From Gammaproteobacteria bacterium (lineage in GTDB: Bacteria > Pseudomonadota > Gammaproteobacteria > Ga0077554 > Ga007554), in NCBI GenBank assembly GCA_016191235.1, contig JACPOZ010000006.1, positions 1 to 64,000 on the forward strand: a stretch of 64,000 nucleotides of DNA, given 5' to 3'. Made by a program: the position numbers and the translations under genes. Below are positions 20,111 to 28,650 of this stretch, piece by piece. The notes beneath the pieces are model-generated. The model was not told the DNA's origin, searched no databases, and was given only the letters and a program-made list of their open reading frames with translations. Every line of letters begins with the position of its first letter. Position 1 is the stretch's first letter.

Positions 20111-20923
20111 TTATTCGCTTGCGCTGAAATCCTCCAGCATCGCCATCTCTGCCTCGCTGAACCCTGCCGCCAGCCGGGCGTTACGATGAAATGGCGGGCG
20201 GAACTGAGGGGCATTGTATTCGCGCAGCAACTGGCGGAACGTGGCGATGGGATCAAGCGCGCGCCGGGCGCAGAACCAGGCGTACCAGCGATTGCCGGTG
20301 CGGACATGGCCGATCTCGTCACGCAGGATGATTTCGAGAATCTCCACCGCCCTTTTGTCGCCGCAGGAGGCCAGCTTGTGCATGATGGCGGGGGTGACAT
20401 CCAGACCGCGCGCCTCCAGCACGCGCGGCACCAGCGCCATGCGTACCAGAGGATCATGGGCGGTCTTCATGGCCATGTCCCACAGGCCATTGTGCGCAGT
20501 GAAATCCCCGTAATCGAACCCGAGTGCGCGCAAATGATCGCACAGCAGGGTGAAGTGGTAGGCCTCTTCTGCCGCGACCTTTAACCAGCCGTCATAATAA
20601 TCTTTGGGCAGGTCCCGGAAGCGGTACACCGCATCCAGTGCCAGATTGATGGCATTGAACTCAATGTGGGCAAGGGAGTGGATCAATGCTGCTCGGCCTT
20701 CCAGCGTGGAGACCTTGCGCTGCTCTACCGCGCGCGCGGATACCAGCACCGGCTTATCCGGACGGCCGGGTTCGCTGATGGGTTCGGGCGGTGTGCGACT
20801 GTTCTCTAAAGTCAGTCGGCCTTGCCGCCAGTCCGCCTCCAGCGCGGAAACCAGCGCGAGCTTGGCGTCAACCTCGCGGGCGAGGAGGCAAGTTAATGCG
20901 CGGCGGAATAGATCTTCTGGCAT
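20111..20923 (-). CDS. DUF455 ferritin-like protein
   Basis: A 270-residue protein of the DUF455 family, a ferritin-like fold related to the tRNA hydroxylase MiaE. Likely metal-ligand helices are visible: LAHIEFNAINLALDA, AAEEAYHFTLLCDHL and ILRDEIGHVRTG. The substrate is not known. It is encoded just before the YgiQ-like gene on the same strand, with 13 bases between them. The reverse neighbour fbp is divergent, sharing a 103-base promoter region. Confidence 0.8.
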   Translation of the reverse strand: MPEDLFRRALTCLLAREVDAKLALVSALEADWRQGRLTLENSRTPPEPISEPGRPDKPVLVSARAVEQRKVSTLEGRAALIHSLAHIEFNAINLALDAVYRFRDLPKDYYDGWLKVAAEEAYHFTLLCDHLRALGFDYGDFTAHNGLWDMAMKTAHDPLVRMALVPRVLEARGLDVTPAIMHKLASCGDKRAVEILEIILRDEIGHVRTGNRWYAWFCARRALDPIATFRQLLREYNAPQFRPPFHRNARLAAGFSEAEMAMLEDFSASE

Positions 20924-21026
20924 GGCGTGTTCGATATTCGGCGGACTTCTTTGATTTTACCTCCAAAAGCAAGGATAATAGGAAATAATTCTCTCCCTCT
21001 GTTAGCCTAAGATTAAGGAAACCACC

Positions 21027-22034
21027 ATGCAAAACGGCACTACCCTTAACCAGTTTCTTATCGAAGAACGGCGCCGCCTGGGTGGCACGGACAGCGATCT
21101 CCCAGCGCTGATCAACGACATTGCCGTCGCGTGCAAGCGCTTGTCCTATGTGATCAGCCAGGGCGCATTGGTTGGCGTGCTGGGCAGCGCGGGCAGCGAG
21201 AACGTGCAGGGCGAGACACAGAAGAAACTGGATGTGCTCTCCAACGACATCATGATCGAGGCCGCTCAGCGTGGCGGCTATCTTGCAGGCATGGCCTCGG
21301 AAGAGATGGATGACCTATACCCCATCCCCGCCGAGTACCCAAAAGGCAAGTACCTGTTGATGTTCGATCCGTTGGACGGCTCCTCCAACATCGACGTCAA
21401 TATCTCCGTCGGCACCATCTTCTCCGTTCTGCGCTGCCCGGAAGGCGTAACCAATCCCGCCGTCGCTGATTTCATGCAGCCCGGCACCCAGCAGGTATGC
21501 GCTGGTTATGCGCTCTATGGCCCCTCCACCCTGCTGGTGCTGACCACCGGCCATGGCGTCAACTGCTTCACATTGGACCACAACGTCGGCGAGTTCGTGC
21601 TGACCCAGCCGAACATGCGCATTCCCGAGGATACCCGTGAATTCGCTATCAACGCCTCGAACGCACGCTTCTGGGAAAAGCCTGTAAAGCGTTATGTCGA
21701 CGAATGCGTGGCAGGCAAAGAAGGGCCGCGCAAGGAAAACTTCAACATGCGCTGGGTCGCCTCCATGGTCGCCGAAGTTCACCGCATCCTCACCCGCGGC
21801 GGTATCTTCATGTATCCGCGCGACACCAAGGACCCCTCCAAGGCTGGCAAGCTGCGCCTGATGTATGAGGCCAACCCCATGTCCTTCATCGTCGAGCAGG
21901 CGGGCGGAGCGAGCTCCACAGGCCGCGAACGTATCCAGGAAGTGCCGCCCACCGGACTGCACCAGCGCGTTGCCGTGATTCTTGGCTCCAAGAACGAAGT
22001 CGAGCGCGTTGTGGCGTACCACAAAGAAGGTTGA
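21027..22034 (+). CDS. fbp: fructose-1,6-bisphosphatase class I
   Basis: A 335-residue metal-dependent phosphatase that makes fructose 6-phosphate in gluconeogenesis or the Calvin cycle. The catalytic block [20 protein letters not shown] is intact, as is the metal-ligand Glu in ASEEMDDLY. The substrate region near the C-terminus ([19 protein letters not shown]) is conserved. A strong hairpin terminator follows. The gene alone does not tell whether the host fixes carbon. Confidence 0.96.
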   Translation: MQNGTTLNQFLIEERRRLGGTDSDLPALINDIAVACKRLSYVISQGALVGVLGSAGSENVQGETQKKLDVLSNDIMIEAAQRGGYLAGMASEEMDDLYPIPAEYPKGKYLLMFDPLDGSSNIDVNISVGTIFSVLRCPEGVTNPAVADFMQPGTQQVCAGYALYGPSTLLVLTTGHGVNCFTLDHNVGEFVLTQPNMRIPEDTREFAINASNARFWEKPVKRYVDECVAGKEGPRKENFNMRWVASMVAEVHRILTRGGIFMYPRDTKDPSKAGKLRLMYEANPMSFIVEQAGGASSTGRERIQEVPPTGLHQRVAVILGSKNEVERVVAYHKEG

Positions 22035-22047
22035 TGTGACCTCATTA

Positions 22048-22084
22048 GAAGGGGCGGAGTGCATTCGCCCCTTCCCCTGTTTTT
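22048..22084 (+). terminator. intrinsic terminator of fbp
   Basis: GAAGGGGCG and CGCCCCTTC form a perfect 9-base stem with a 9-base loop, followed by CCCTGTTTTTA. It begins 14 bases after the fbp stop. Confidence 0.8.
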
Positions 22085-22113
22085 AGGTTTAATCCCAGCA
22101 CTGTTCACTTAAC

Positions 22114-22144
22114 GTAGGTTGGGTCAAGCGAAGCGGACCCAACA
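22114..22144. repeat. REP-like hairpin GTAGGTTGGGTC...GACCCAACA
   Basis: TTGGGTC pairs with GACCCAA over a 10-base loop (AAGCGAAGCG). Sequences of this form (TAGGTTGGGTTGAGC...CCCAACA) are common dispersed palindromes in proteobacteria. It lies between the fbp terminator and the tRNA promoter. Confidence 0.55.
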
Positions 22145-22187
22145 GTGTACCCGTGAAGCCCAGTTTGGGAATTTAAGAGAAATCGCC

Positions 22188-22217
22188 TTGACAGGCACCT
22201 TCCATAGACGGTAAAGT
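22188..22217 (+). promoter_or_regulatory. sigma-70 promoter of the tRNA operon
   Basis: A perfect -35 TTGACA (22188-22193), an 18-base gap and TAAAGT as -10, then a GC-rich discriminator (GCGCGTC) typical of growth-controlled stable RNA genes. It lies 18 bases before tRNA-Ala. Confidence 0.7.
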
Positions 22218-22234
22218 GCGCGTCTAATTTTTGA

Positions 22235-22310
<76 letters not shown>

Positions 22311-22355
22311 AGTTTCAAAGGTTGGTCTAACCGCCTTTTTGTTGAAGCCGTTTAC

Positions 22356-22432
22356 GTCCCCATCGTCTAGCCGGCCTAGGACATCGCCCTTTCACGGCGG
22401 TAACAGGGGTTCGAATCCCCTTGGGGACGCCA
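22356..22432 (+). tRNA. tRNA-Glu (anticodon TTC), island attachment site
   Basis: A 77-base cloverleaf with acceptor GTCCCC pairing to GGGGAC, anticodon TTC in CCCTTTCACGG, T arm CAGGGGTTCGAATCCCCTT and encoded CCA. Its 3' half is repeated at 30202-30250, marking it as the integration site of the island. The gene stays complete after integration. Confidence 0.96.
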
Positions 22433-22437
22433 TATAA
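22389..22437. repeat. attL direct repeat (tRNA-Glu 3' half)
   Basis: CTTTCACGGCGGTAACAGGG and onward to GACGCCATAT is repeated at 30202 with one mismatch (CACGG against CACAG). Similarity continues past the core (AAATCAAAGGGTTAGG). Confidence 0.88.
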
Positions 22438-22456
22438 ATCAAAGGGTTAGGAAGAC

Positions 22457-22615
22457 TTAGCCCTTCTTCTTTCGCCGGTGCCAAACTGCTGCCAAACGAG
22501 CGTTGTTGGCGGCGCTGTCCAGTCGTTCGGCCAGCAGGTTCACGGTTTCCCGTGCAGCACTGTCAGGATAACGATCCACTTCTTTCCAGTCGGGTGAAAT
22601 GTCGGGGCATACCAT
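22457..22615 (-). CDS. small island protein, 52 aa, unknown
   Basis: This ORF was too short for the track. It starts MVCPDISPDWKEVDRYP and ends in a basic tail (AAVWHRRKKKG). AGGGGGGAA lies eleven bases before the ATG, a good ribosome site. It is the last gene before attL. The DNA encoding its C-terminal end has a diverged copy just outside attR, so this gene belongs to the mobile part and marks a second related island end. I do not recognise a function. Confidence 0.55.
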   Translation of the reverse strand: MVCPDISPDWKEVDRYPDSAARETVNLLAERLDSAANNARLAAVWHRRKKKG

Positions 22616-22774
22616 TAGCCAATGTTCCCCCCTAAAAACTTCAGTATGATAATTTAATAATTATTCATGCCGAGTTCCAAAACCTGGCTGTGCAAAAATC
22701 TGTCTATACGCACGCTTTTGGTGAATAAGCTGTAGAGTTTAATACCCCCGGGGGGTAGCCCCATTCTAAATTCT

Positions 22775-23419
22775 CTACAACTCGATTTTGCGAAACAGAT
22801 TCAATTCATCGCCGATACCCCCCAACGCACCTTCAATCATCGACATTCGCTGTCGAATTCTGTCCAGCGATATGTCGACATGTGCATCATGTACGATTGT
22901 CAGCCGCTTATAGGTGCGTATGTGCATTCCCTTCGGCTTGATGCCATGCCCGTTCAAGATGCCCGGTTCCCACTTAAGCCGATCCCGAATTTTGTCTGCC
23001 CGCCGCGTTGCGCGGTCATCCAGGTTTTCCCGCTGACAGTGATAGGCCAGCCGGTAGCAGTGCCGACAGGCGAATATAGTGCCACCGTAGAGAATAGCCA
23101 CCCGACGCCCACAGCCGTCGGCAGGACAGCGGAACCATGCCCGCATCCCGCCGTAATTGCAGGCTGTCCATTCGACCCGAACGGGGTAGTTCTCACTCTT
23201 CCATTCATCGTCGCCGCGCTGGTGCCTGTAGTCGAGAATCACCCGGTCAGCCTCCATCCTAACGTTAATAGATGCCACCTTTTCGCCATTGCGCGTCCAG
23301 CTCCAGCCGAATGATCGCCCCGCTGACAACAGGCCGTCTCGTTGCAAGCGCCGCACATCCAGTGCGCGGTAATCACCCGTTGTGTTCTTCCCGCCTTGAT
23401 CCCGCCGTCCGCTACCCAT
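22775..23419 (-). CDS. island zinc-ribbon protein, unknown function
   Basis: A protein of about 214 residues. I prefer the start MGSGRRDQGG at 23419, three codons into the track ORF. It has two cysteine pairs that can form a zinc ribbon: CPADGCGRR around residue 115 and CRHCYR about 17 residues on. The later segment is rich in basic residues (RATRRADKIRDRLKWEPG), which suggests nucleic-acid binding. Proteins of this kind are common beside integrases in proteobacterial islands, but no function is known to me. Confidence 0.65.
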   Translation of the reverse strand: MGSGRRDQGGKNTTGDYRALDVRRLQRDGLLSAGRSFGWSWTRNGEKVASINVRMEADRVILDYRHQRGDDEWKSENYPVRVEWTACNYGGMRAWFRCPADGCGRRVAILYGGTIFACRHCYRLAYHCQRENLDDRATRRADKIRDRLKWEPGILNGHGIKPKGMHIRTYKRLTIVHDAHVDISLDRIRQRMSMIEGALGGIGDELNLFRKIEL

Positions 23420-23445
23420 TCCGCCCATTTTTTCACTCTCCGATT

Positions 23446-23465
23446 TTGCCTAAATCATTAGGCAA
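23446..23465. promoter_or_regulatory. perfect palindrome upstream of the zinc-ribbon gene
   Basis: TTGCCTAA-ATCA-TTAGGCAA has perfect 8-base arms and lies 27 bases before the start of the next minus-strand gene. Placement and symmetry suggest an operator; the regulator is unknown. Confidence 0.4.
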
Positions 23466-23573
23466 GTTTAGCCAAATGCACATTTACATTGCTGCCGAAA
23501 ACCTACCAAACCTATGAGCCGCCTACGTTTCAGGCGTGTGGCATGATGCAATTATTTCGCTGATTTGTTGATA

Positions 23574-24392
23574 TTAACGCCCATTGCGTAGCTCTTTCAG
23601 CTTCAAAAGCATGGCTAAAGTGCGTTCAAACTTGCGGTCAAGATGCGTTTCATAGCGATTGAGCTTCTCCAGCTTGTATGCCTGTAAGCCTTCGCCCAGC
23701 GTTTGTGCCTTGATCGCCTCATGGTGGCGAGCTTCCTTTTCCATGCCCATGCACAGCGGTTCCAGATGCTCGTGTATGAAATCCACCAGACCTTCGGCTG
23801 TTGCGGTGTATTCCTCTTCCTCGACATACTGTAGCCACCAGTCGCGGGAATCCGGCAGCAGTGCGCGCAAGGCTTTGTCATAGGCATTCGCGCCGCCACG
23901 CCGCAAGATTGCCGATGCCTTCTGCGTCGCCTCCAGATCGTGCCGCGTATTCCGCTGGCGCTCGGCGATTTCTTCCGTAGTCATGTCCATCAGATCGCGC
24001 AGGTCGGTGCTCTTGCCGGATAGCCCGAACTCGAACGGTGCCGCCGCCGGGATCACGCCCTCGGCATTCCGTGCTGAACCTTTCAACCCCTGATTGATAT
24101 TCGCGCCTTCGGCCAACAGCACCCGCCGCTTGCGCCAAATGATTGAGGCAAGCTCTTCGATCAGATGCCGTTCGGTCATGCCTGCCGGTCGGTGTTCCTC
24201 GATCAGCGCCGCCAGCAGGTCAGTAAATTCGCCATGATCTTCATGAGCCAGCACCACCAGCCGGGAAAGGATGCCGTGCTTCATGGCGTTGAAGCGCACG
24301 GCCTCATAGCTGGCCTTCGGTGCTTCGGTGTCAGTCGTCGAACAGGATGTCACGGCGGAATCGCTCAGTAGTTCAGCTTCAAGTATTTGCAT
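23574..24392 (-). CDS. island protein of unknown function, 272 aa
   Basis: A mostly helical, charged protein. Features are an early NAMKHGILSRLVVLAHED segment, a middle IEELASIIWRKRRVLLAEGA and a C-terminal coiled region (YETHLDRKFERTLAMLLKLK). The NAMKHG start segment recurs in many proteins encoded next to phage-type replication genes. It lies between the two small genes of the island replication block. I cannot name a reaction or partner. Confidence 0.65.
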   Translation of the reverse strand: MQILEAELLSDSAVTSCSTTDTEAPKASYEAVRFNAMKHGILSRLVVLAHEDHGEFTDLLAALIEEHRPAGMTERHLIEELASIIWRKRRVLLAEGANINQGLKGSARNAEGVIPAAAPFEFGLSGKSTDLRDLMDMTTEEIAERQRNTRHDLEATQKASAILRRGGANAYDKALRALLPDSRDWWLQYVEEEEYTATAEGLVDFIHEHLEPLCMGMEKEARHHEAIKAQTLGEGLQAYKLEKLNRYETHLDRKFERTLAMLLKLKELRNGR

Positions 24393-24407
24393 GATTTCCC
24401 CCTTCCT

Positions 24408-24773
24408 CTAGTGCGTCGCCTGCCCGTGGATTAACGCCAGCAAGCGCCACGGGTCATACTTCGCCTTGTCTATCAGCATTTCCAAGGTCGCCACATGGCG
24501 GATAGCAATCGCCAGAATGACGTTATGCGGGTCGCTGTCCGTGTCGGCGTAGAATGCCCGTTGTATATCGGGAGTCTCTTCCAGCAGGGTAATGACTTTT
24601 TGCCGCCGGGTTTCCCGTTGTAGCTCGGCCAGTATTTCCGTCTTGCTTTGCTTGAGTTGCTGCACCATCTCGGGTGACAGGTTGTCAGCGGGTGAAATAT
24701 CCAGATAGCCGCCATCCGCAACAATCGAACATCCCTTGCGCCGTAGTTCAAGAATCAACTCAAGTGCGCCCAT
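24408..24773 (-). CDS. island protein with TubC-like N-terminal docking domain
   Basis: A 121-residue protein. Its first 55 residues (ALELILELRRKGCSIVADGG, then LSPEMVQQLKQSKTEILAEL) have the pattern of the TubC N-terminal docking domain, often found in island and plasmid primase operons. The rest is helical with no clear motif. It starts three bases after the stop of the broken replication gene, so it is in the same operon. Confidence 0.55.
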   Translation of the reverse strand: MGALELILELRRKGCSIVADGGYLDISPADNLSPEMVQQLKQSKTEILAELQRETRRQKVITLLEETPDIQRAFYADTDSDPHNVILAIAIRHVATLEMLIDKAKYDPWRLLALIHGQATH

Positions 24774-24775
24774 GA

Positions 24776-26937
24776 TTAAACCCTCAAGTGAGAAAGGTTA
24801 GGTACGGTGGTTGCGGTGGAATCCTCCCGAAGGGGTTCAAATTTCCCGAAGGGGTTCACACTATTTTGTTGAACCTCTTCGGCCCCTTCGTGAACCCCTT
24901 CGTATTTTCCACCGGGCAAGCTCCAAAACCAAACGCCTTTCATGCCATCTTTTTTCGATACTACGCCCAGCCGTTTCTTTGCCCTCTTGATAGTGGAAAG
25001 CGAAAAACCTGCGCCTTTGCATTCCTGCTCAAGTTCTTTTTGTGCCACCGCTCCATCGGCTAGCGCATCACGCAGAAATGCTTCTACACTTGCTCCATCG
25101 CTTTCATCTTCTCCGGTGTTTTCAGCCAGCAATTCAGCCGCTGTTCCGTCCACCGCTTGACCCCAAGCGCATAACTGGAGAAAACGCCCTTGTGGTCGTC
25201 AAGTTCTTTCTGGTGCAGGTCATATTCAAAGCCGCCGCTGTCCAGGCCGATATTGCTTTTCGCCCGGCAAAATATCCGTTTAACCTTGCCGCCTTCATTG
25301 ATCTTGCCTGTTGCCAATACCACCCGCGCCAATGCAGCGAAGGCCAGGGAGCCGGTTACCCTCTCCATCGGGTCTTTGCCGCCCGTCCCTTTGGAAAAGT
25401 GAGAAATACCTAACACGGCACAATCCAGCTTTTCACCAAAATCAACCAGGGGTTGCAATGCCCGCCGCACCTCGCCGTTTTTGTGGCTGTCACCCGCAAC
25501 CGCGTTGACAACAGGATCAACCAATAACAAAACAACATCGCCAATCCTTTCGGCAGCATCCATCATGGCCTTAATGTCCGTCGCCGGATCAAAGCTGCGT
25601 ACCTCACCCCGGTGTTGAACATCGCCGATAAAATGCACCTTTGCCATATCCGCGCCAGCGGCAAGCAATCTCGGCACCAGCGTATCTTTCGCGCTATCTT
25701 CTCCTGACCATATCAGCACGTTACCCACGGGTGCGCGCGTACCGTCTGGAAAGCGCCCGCCGATGCTTACCGTTGCGGCGAGGGCTATTGCAATTGTGGT
25801 TTTACCAGTACCAGCTTGTCCTGCGAAAATATGGAATTTTCCACGCGCTAACCACCCATCCCATAACCAGCGGATTGGTTCGGGCTTGATGTTGGCAGCA
25901 CACGTTATCTGCACCTGTGGGATGTTTGCCTTGTGCGCTCCTACAGCGTCGCCCGTTGTGTTTGTTTGTTCCGGCAGGGTCATTGCATCGCCCGAAGTTA
26001 AAGCGCCCGTTATGGCGTGCTTGACGGCTTCCAGCCCTTGAGCTTGATGCAGGTCGTTAAAGTCGGTCGCGCCATCCGGTCGGTTAGTGCCAAAGTCTGG
26101 GATAGCCAGCAGTCCGCCCACAGATCGCGCCGCCTCAGTGGCCTTGGTCAATCCGGGGTTACCCTCGGTTTGGTAATCATCATCGGCGCACAGTATCACG
26201 GGCGGGGCGGGGAATTTCTCGCGCATGGTCTTTGCCACCGCCAGCAGGTTACCAGCATTGAAGGCCACCGCTACCGGGTAGCCCGTGGCTTCGTGGATGG
26301 TCGCGCCCGTTGCAAAGCCTTCGGCAATACACAGCGCCGCCGCACCTTTCGTGGTGCCGATACTGAAATAACAGCCCGCCACGCGCCCGCCGGTTAAAAA
26401 CTTCTTGTCGCCATTGGCTTCGATGAATTGCAGGGAATACAGATCACCATCGGCACGTAGGGGGATCACCAGCGCCCCGTTGTACAGGCGTGCCCCGTTG
26501 GCCTTGATACGCTTGCGCACAAGGTAGGGATGATCGTCTGGGGCGGGTCGTGCAGCTCTCCATGTGGTAGCCGCTCTTGTCGCCGCCCCAGCGCGTGCTT
26601 GTTCGCGTTCGGCCTCGGCTTCCAGTGCCTTGCGTTCCCGCTCGGCGACTTCCTCCGGTGTCTGCTTCTGGTGCGTTCCATCATCGCGCCAGCCGTTCGC
26701 CTTGGCTTCATGGAACAGCGTCCCGATCGTCACCCTGCCATCGGCCCGGATGCCCTTCCACACGGCGCGGGCGTCTTGGTCGTTGTAGCTTTCGTCTTGC
26801 TGGCTCCATTCGCTCCACAGGTCAAAGCCGGTATCGCCAAGATCGGACTTGATCGCCATGCCCATCTTCACCCAGGTATCGCGGTCACTGGTTGGAATGA
26901 AATGCAGGGCTTCCCTGGTGCGGTTAAGGCCATTCAT
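24776..26937 (-). pseudogene. PriCT-Toprim-AAA replication protein, frameshifted
   Basis: An island primase-helicase-like protein of about 720 residues if intact. The start MNGLNRTREALHFIP at 26937 begins a PriCT-2 domain (DRDTWVKMGMAIKSDLG). A Toprim segment follows (AALCIAEGFATGATIHEATG, ILCADDDY), then a RecA-like ATPase with Walker A GQAGTGKTTIAIALAA and Walker B LLLVDPVVN. Near 25163 the frame breaks: the first frame goes on to a false end at 25084, while the natural C-terminal domain (DGTAAELLAENTGED and onward) is in another frame to 24776. One lost T in GCGCTTGGGG explains it. The main ATPase part would still be made without the tail. Confidence 0.78.
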
Positions 26938-27254
26938 GCCGCACCCACTTTGCCAGTCATCAAAACATACAGCCCTGGCGCCAGCCATGGAAGCGACGCG
27001 TAAGCGAGCGATGGCTGGCAACCCCCGGATAGCCTAGGGCGTCCTGTTTTGTCGGAGTCTGCGCGAGAGCGCAGGCGTAGACAAAATGGGATGCCAACGA
27101 AAGGCGTAGAGTCATTGTGGTAGCTGTGGTGCGCTGCGTAGTCGCGCGCCGCTGCGGACGCAGGACGGTCCGGGCTGCCGAAGGCATGGTTGCCGCCGAG
27201 CGCAGGCGTTTTGGGACAGGGTTGTCCCAAAATGTATACCGAGCACGGCGGCAA
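26934..27254 (-). CDS. possible Ash/Icd-like island leader ORF
   Basis: A 106-residue frame that begins with TTG and ends in an ATGA overlap with the start of the replication protein, which suggests coupled translation. The tail GLYVLMTGKVGAA and the Lys-Thr-Gly-Arg-Pro stretch (DKTGRPRLSGGCQPS) resemble Ash-family proteins of P4-like islands that sit between alpA and the primase. A second overlapping frame (27112-27336, starting MTRKENAPMKGRG) covers the upstream part. The region is full of hairpins, for example TTTTGGGACA-GGGT-TGTCCCAAAA at 27209. Coding status is uncertain. Confidence 0.35.
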   Translation of the reverse strand: MPPCSVYILGQPCPKTPALGGNHAFGSPDRPASAAARDYAAHHSYHNDSTPFVGIPFCLRLRSRADSDKTGRPRLSGGCQPSLAYASLPWLAPGLYVLMTGKVGAA

Positions 27255-27345
27255 CGGGATTGTTTGCGGTAGAATTGTGCGTGTCAGCTACACAACTTCC
27301 GCGCCCCTTCATTGGGGCGTTTTCTTTTCTGGTCATGGCGCCCCC

Positions 27346-27537
27346 TTAAACTTGCGGGTTACGAACGCGCGAATCTACCCAGCCAGCAACATCAGCAGCG
27401 CGCCAAGCAACAGCTCGCACGCCTAGATTTATCGGGGCAGGGAATTCACCAGCTTTAATTTTTGCGTAGATGGTAGAGCGCCCAAGGCCAGTTATTTCAC
27501 GGACTTGAGGCAGGCGGAACAGCTTGTTATCTGACAT
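27346..27537 (-). CDS. AlpA-family excisionase/regulator
   Basis: A 63-residue winged-helix DNA-binding protein. LFRLPQVREITGLGRSTIYA followed by KIKAGEFPAPINLG is the typical AlpA core. These proteins activate excision or replication genes of satellite islands. It is upstream of the replication operon and downstream of a 450-base non-coding stretch with a small RNA locus on the other strand. Confidence 0.88.
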   Translation of the reverse strand: MSDNKLFRLPQVREITGLGRSTIYAKIKAGEFPAPINLGVRAVAWRAADVAGWVDSRVRNPQV

Positions 27538-27605
27538 TTTGTTATCCTAAATTAATAGTTTTCAAAATGCCGAAGGCTGGGGTGTATTGGGGGCATGAAA
27601 ATGTA

Positions 27606-27634
27606 TTGACATTTTACCAATATCAAGCTATATT
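27606..27634 (+). promoter_or_regulatory. strong sigma-70 promoter of a small RNA
   Basis: A perfect -35 TTGACA (27606-27611), a 17-base spacer and the -10 TATATT (27629-27634), five of six consensus bases. It points rightwards, against all island genes. A hairpin begins seven bases later, where transcription should start. Confidence 0.7.
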
Positions 27635-27640
27635 GTACAC

Positions 27641-27768
27641 ACAGTGTTCGTTAAATGAATTTAACCTCACTGTTTGGGAATCCGTCATAAGAAACCCCCC
27701 TGTCCTTCGGCTGCTTAGCTAAGGTCAACAAAACCCCGCGCCCTAGTGAAGCACGGGGTTTTGTCTTT
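27641..27768 (+). ncRNA. candidate island small RNA, about 128 nt
   Basis: The predicted transcript starts with a large hairpin: ACAGTG-TTC-GTTAAAT-GA-ATTTAAC-CT-CACTGT (27641-27673). A middle part includes CTTAGCTAAG, and it ends in an intrinsic terminator. No ORF of useful size lies in it on the + strand; only an 11-codon frame (ATG at 27655) with no ribosome site. All neighbouring genes are on the other strand. P4-type islands make a regulatory RNA for immunity, but this one is not in the same place, so the link is only a thought. Confidence 0.6.
27730..27768 (+). terminator. intrinsic terminator of the small RNA
   Basis: AAAACCCCG at 27730-27738 pairs perfectly with CGGGGTTTT at 27754-27762 and is followed by GTCTTTCT. 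The flanking A and T runs allow function in both directions. Confidence 0.75.
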
Positions 27769-27986
27769 CTGTCCTCAGCGTCTCGTATCAAATGGCTGTG
27801 ACCACAGTCTTGTGGTTTCCCAGCGCATCCAATAGAACATAGTGTACCATACTTGCGTCCTATATGGATTGGTTTCAGCGCGCCATCATAAATCTGATTA
27901 TTATTAGATAGTTAATGCGGTCTTGCGAGTTTTTTGCGGATCATATTTCCCGGTGTTCGCCCCGTCGGGCTAGGCGCGGCAAACCA

Positions 27987-28313
27987 TCAAGCCGCGTTCC
28001 GCTCCGTGCTCACCCCAATCGAAATGCCTTCCGATGCTTGCAACACCTTTAACACCTCAACGAAATGGCCGATGCTGGGATTGCCGCGTTGACCCAGCAT
28101 GCGGTGTAGACTCTTTGCGGGTATGCCGGTGCGTTCTGCCAGCGCTTCAAAGCCGACGGTGGCGTTGATGTAATCACGCAACATGGCCTTGCCTGCATCC
28201 AGGTCACCCTCTAAGAAATGAGTGATGGCCTCGGAGAGCATGGCTTCCCGAAAGGTGCGGTCGCGTTGTGCGCGGGCCATTACGGTGTCTCGAAATGCTT
28301 TGGTCAGTGCCAT
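27987..28313 (-). CDS. HTH antitoxin of a type II toxin-antitoxin pair
   Basis: A 108-residue antitoxin. The helix-turn-helix is in the C-terminal half (GFEALAERTGIPAKSLHRML), with the family tail QRGNPSIGHFVEVLKVLQ. The N-terminal part (FREAMLSEAITHFLEGD) should wrap the toxin. It starts two bases after the toxin stop, in the toxin-first order seen in HigBA-like modules. It will neutralise the toxin and bind the promoter. The module probably stabilises the island. Confidence 0.82.
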   Translation of the reverse strand: MALTKAFRDTVMARAQRDRTFREAMLSEAITHFLEGDLDAGKAMLRDYINATVGFEALAERTGIPAKSLHRMLGQRGNPSIGHFVEVLKVLQASEGISIGVSTERNAA

Positions 28314-28315
28314 GG

Positions 28316-28645
28316 TTACCTCGTTTCGCGTTTGCGGTGCTTGTAGTCTTGCCAGCGGGCTTGCGCCTCGGCAATGTCTTTGTCTTGGCGCTGCTTGGTT
28401 CCGCCAGCCAGGAGCAGGATGAACCGGTCGGCCTCGCGCCCGAAATAGAGGCGATACCCTGGCCCAAAGTGAATGCGGCGCTCGAACACGCCGCCGCCCA
28501 CGCCTTTCACCTCGGACTGGTTTCCCTGTTCCAGTTGATAAAGGGCGGAGACCACTTTGGCGGCCGCGCGGGCATCCAGGTCATCAAACCAGCGGCCAAA
28601 GGGAGAGCAGCCGTGTTTGTCCAGGTATTCTTGAACTATGGTCAT
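28316..28645 (-). CDS. RelE/HigB-like toxin (addiction killer protein)
   Basis: A 109-residue protein of the RelE/ParE-fold killer group. The pattern FGRWFDDLDARAAAKVVSAL near the N-terminus and GPGYRLYFGREADRFILLLA with TKQRQDKDIAEAQARW at the C-terminus matches this subfamily, which usually acts as a ribosome-dependent mRNA nuclease. It precedes its antitoxin by two bases. A repeated GGTTAC/GTAAC operator-like sequence lies just upstream. Confidence 0.85.
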   Translation of the reverse strand: MTIVQEYLDKHGCSPFGRWFDDLDARAAAKVVSALYQLEQGNQSEVKGVGGGVFERRIHFGPGYRLYFGREADRFILLLAGGTKQRQDKDIAEAQARWQDYKHRKRETR

Positions 28646-28650
28646 CTTAT

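Noticed and set aside
27641-27690. An 11-codon ORF (ATG at 27655) inside the small RNA
   Set aside because: No ribosome site, and the start codon is buried in the 5' hairpin.
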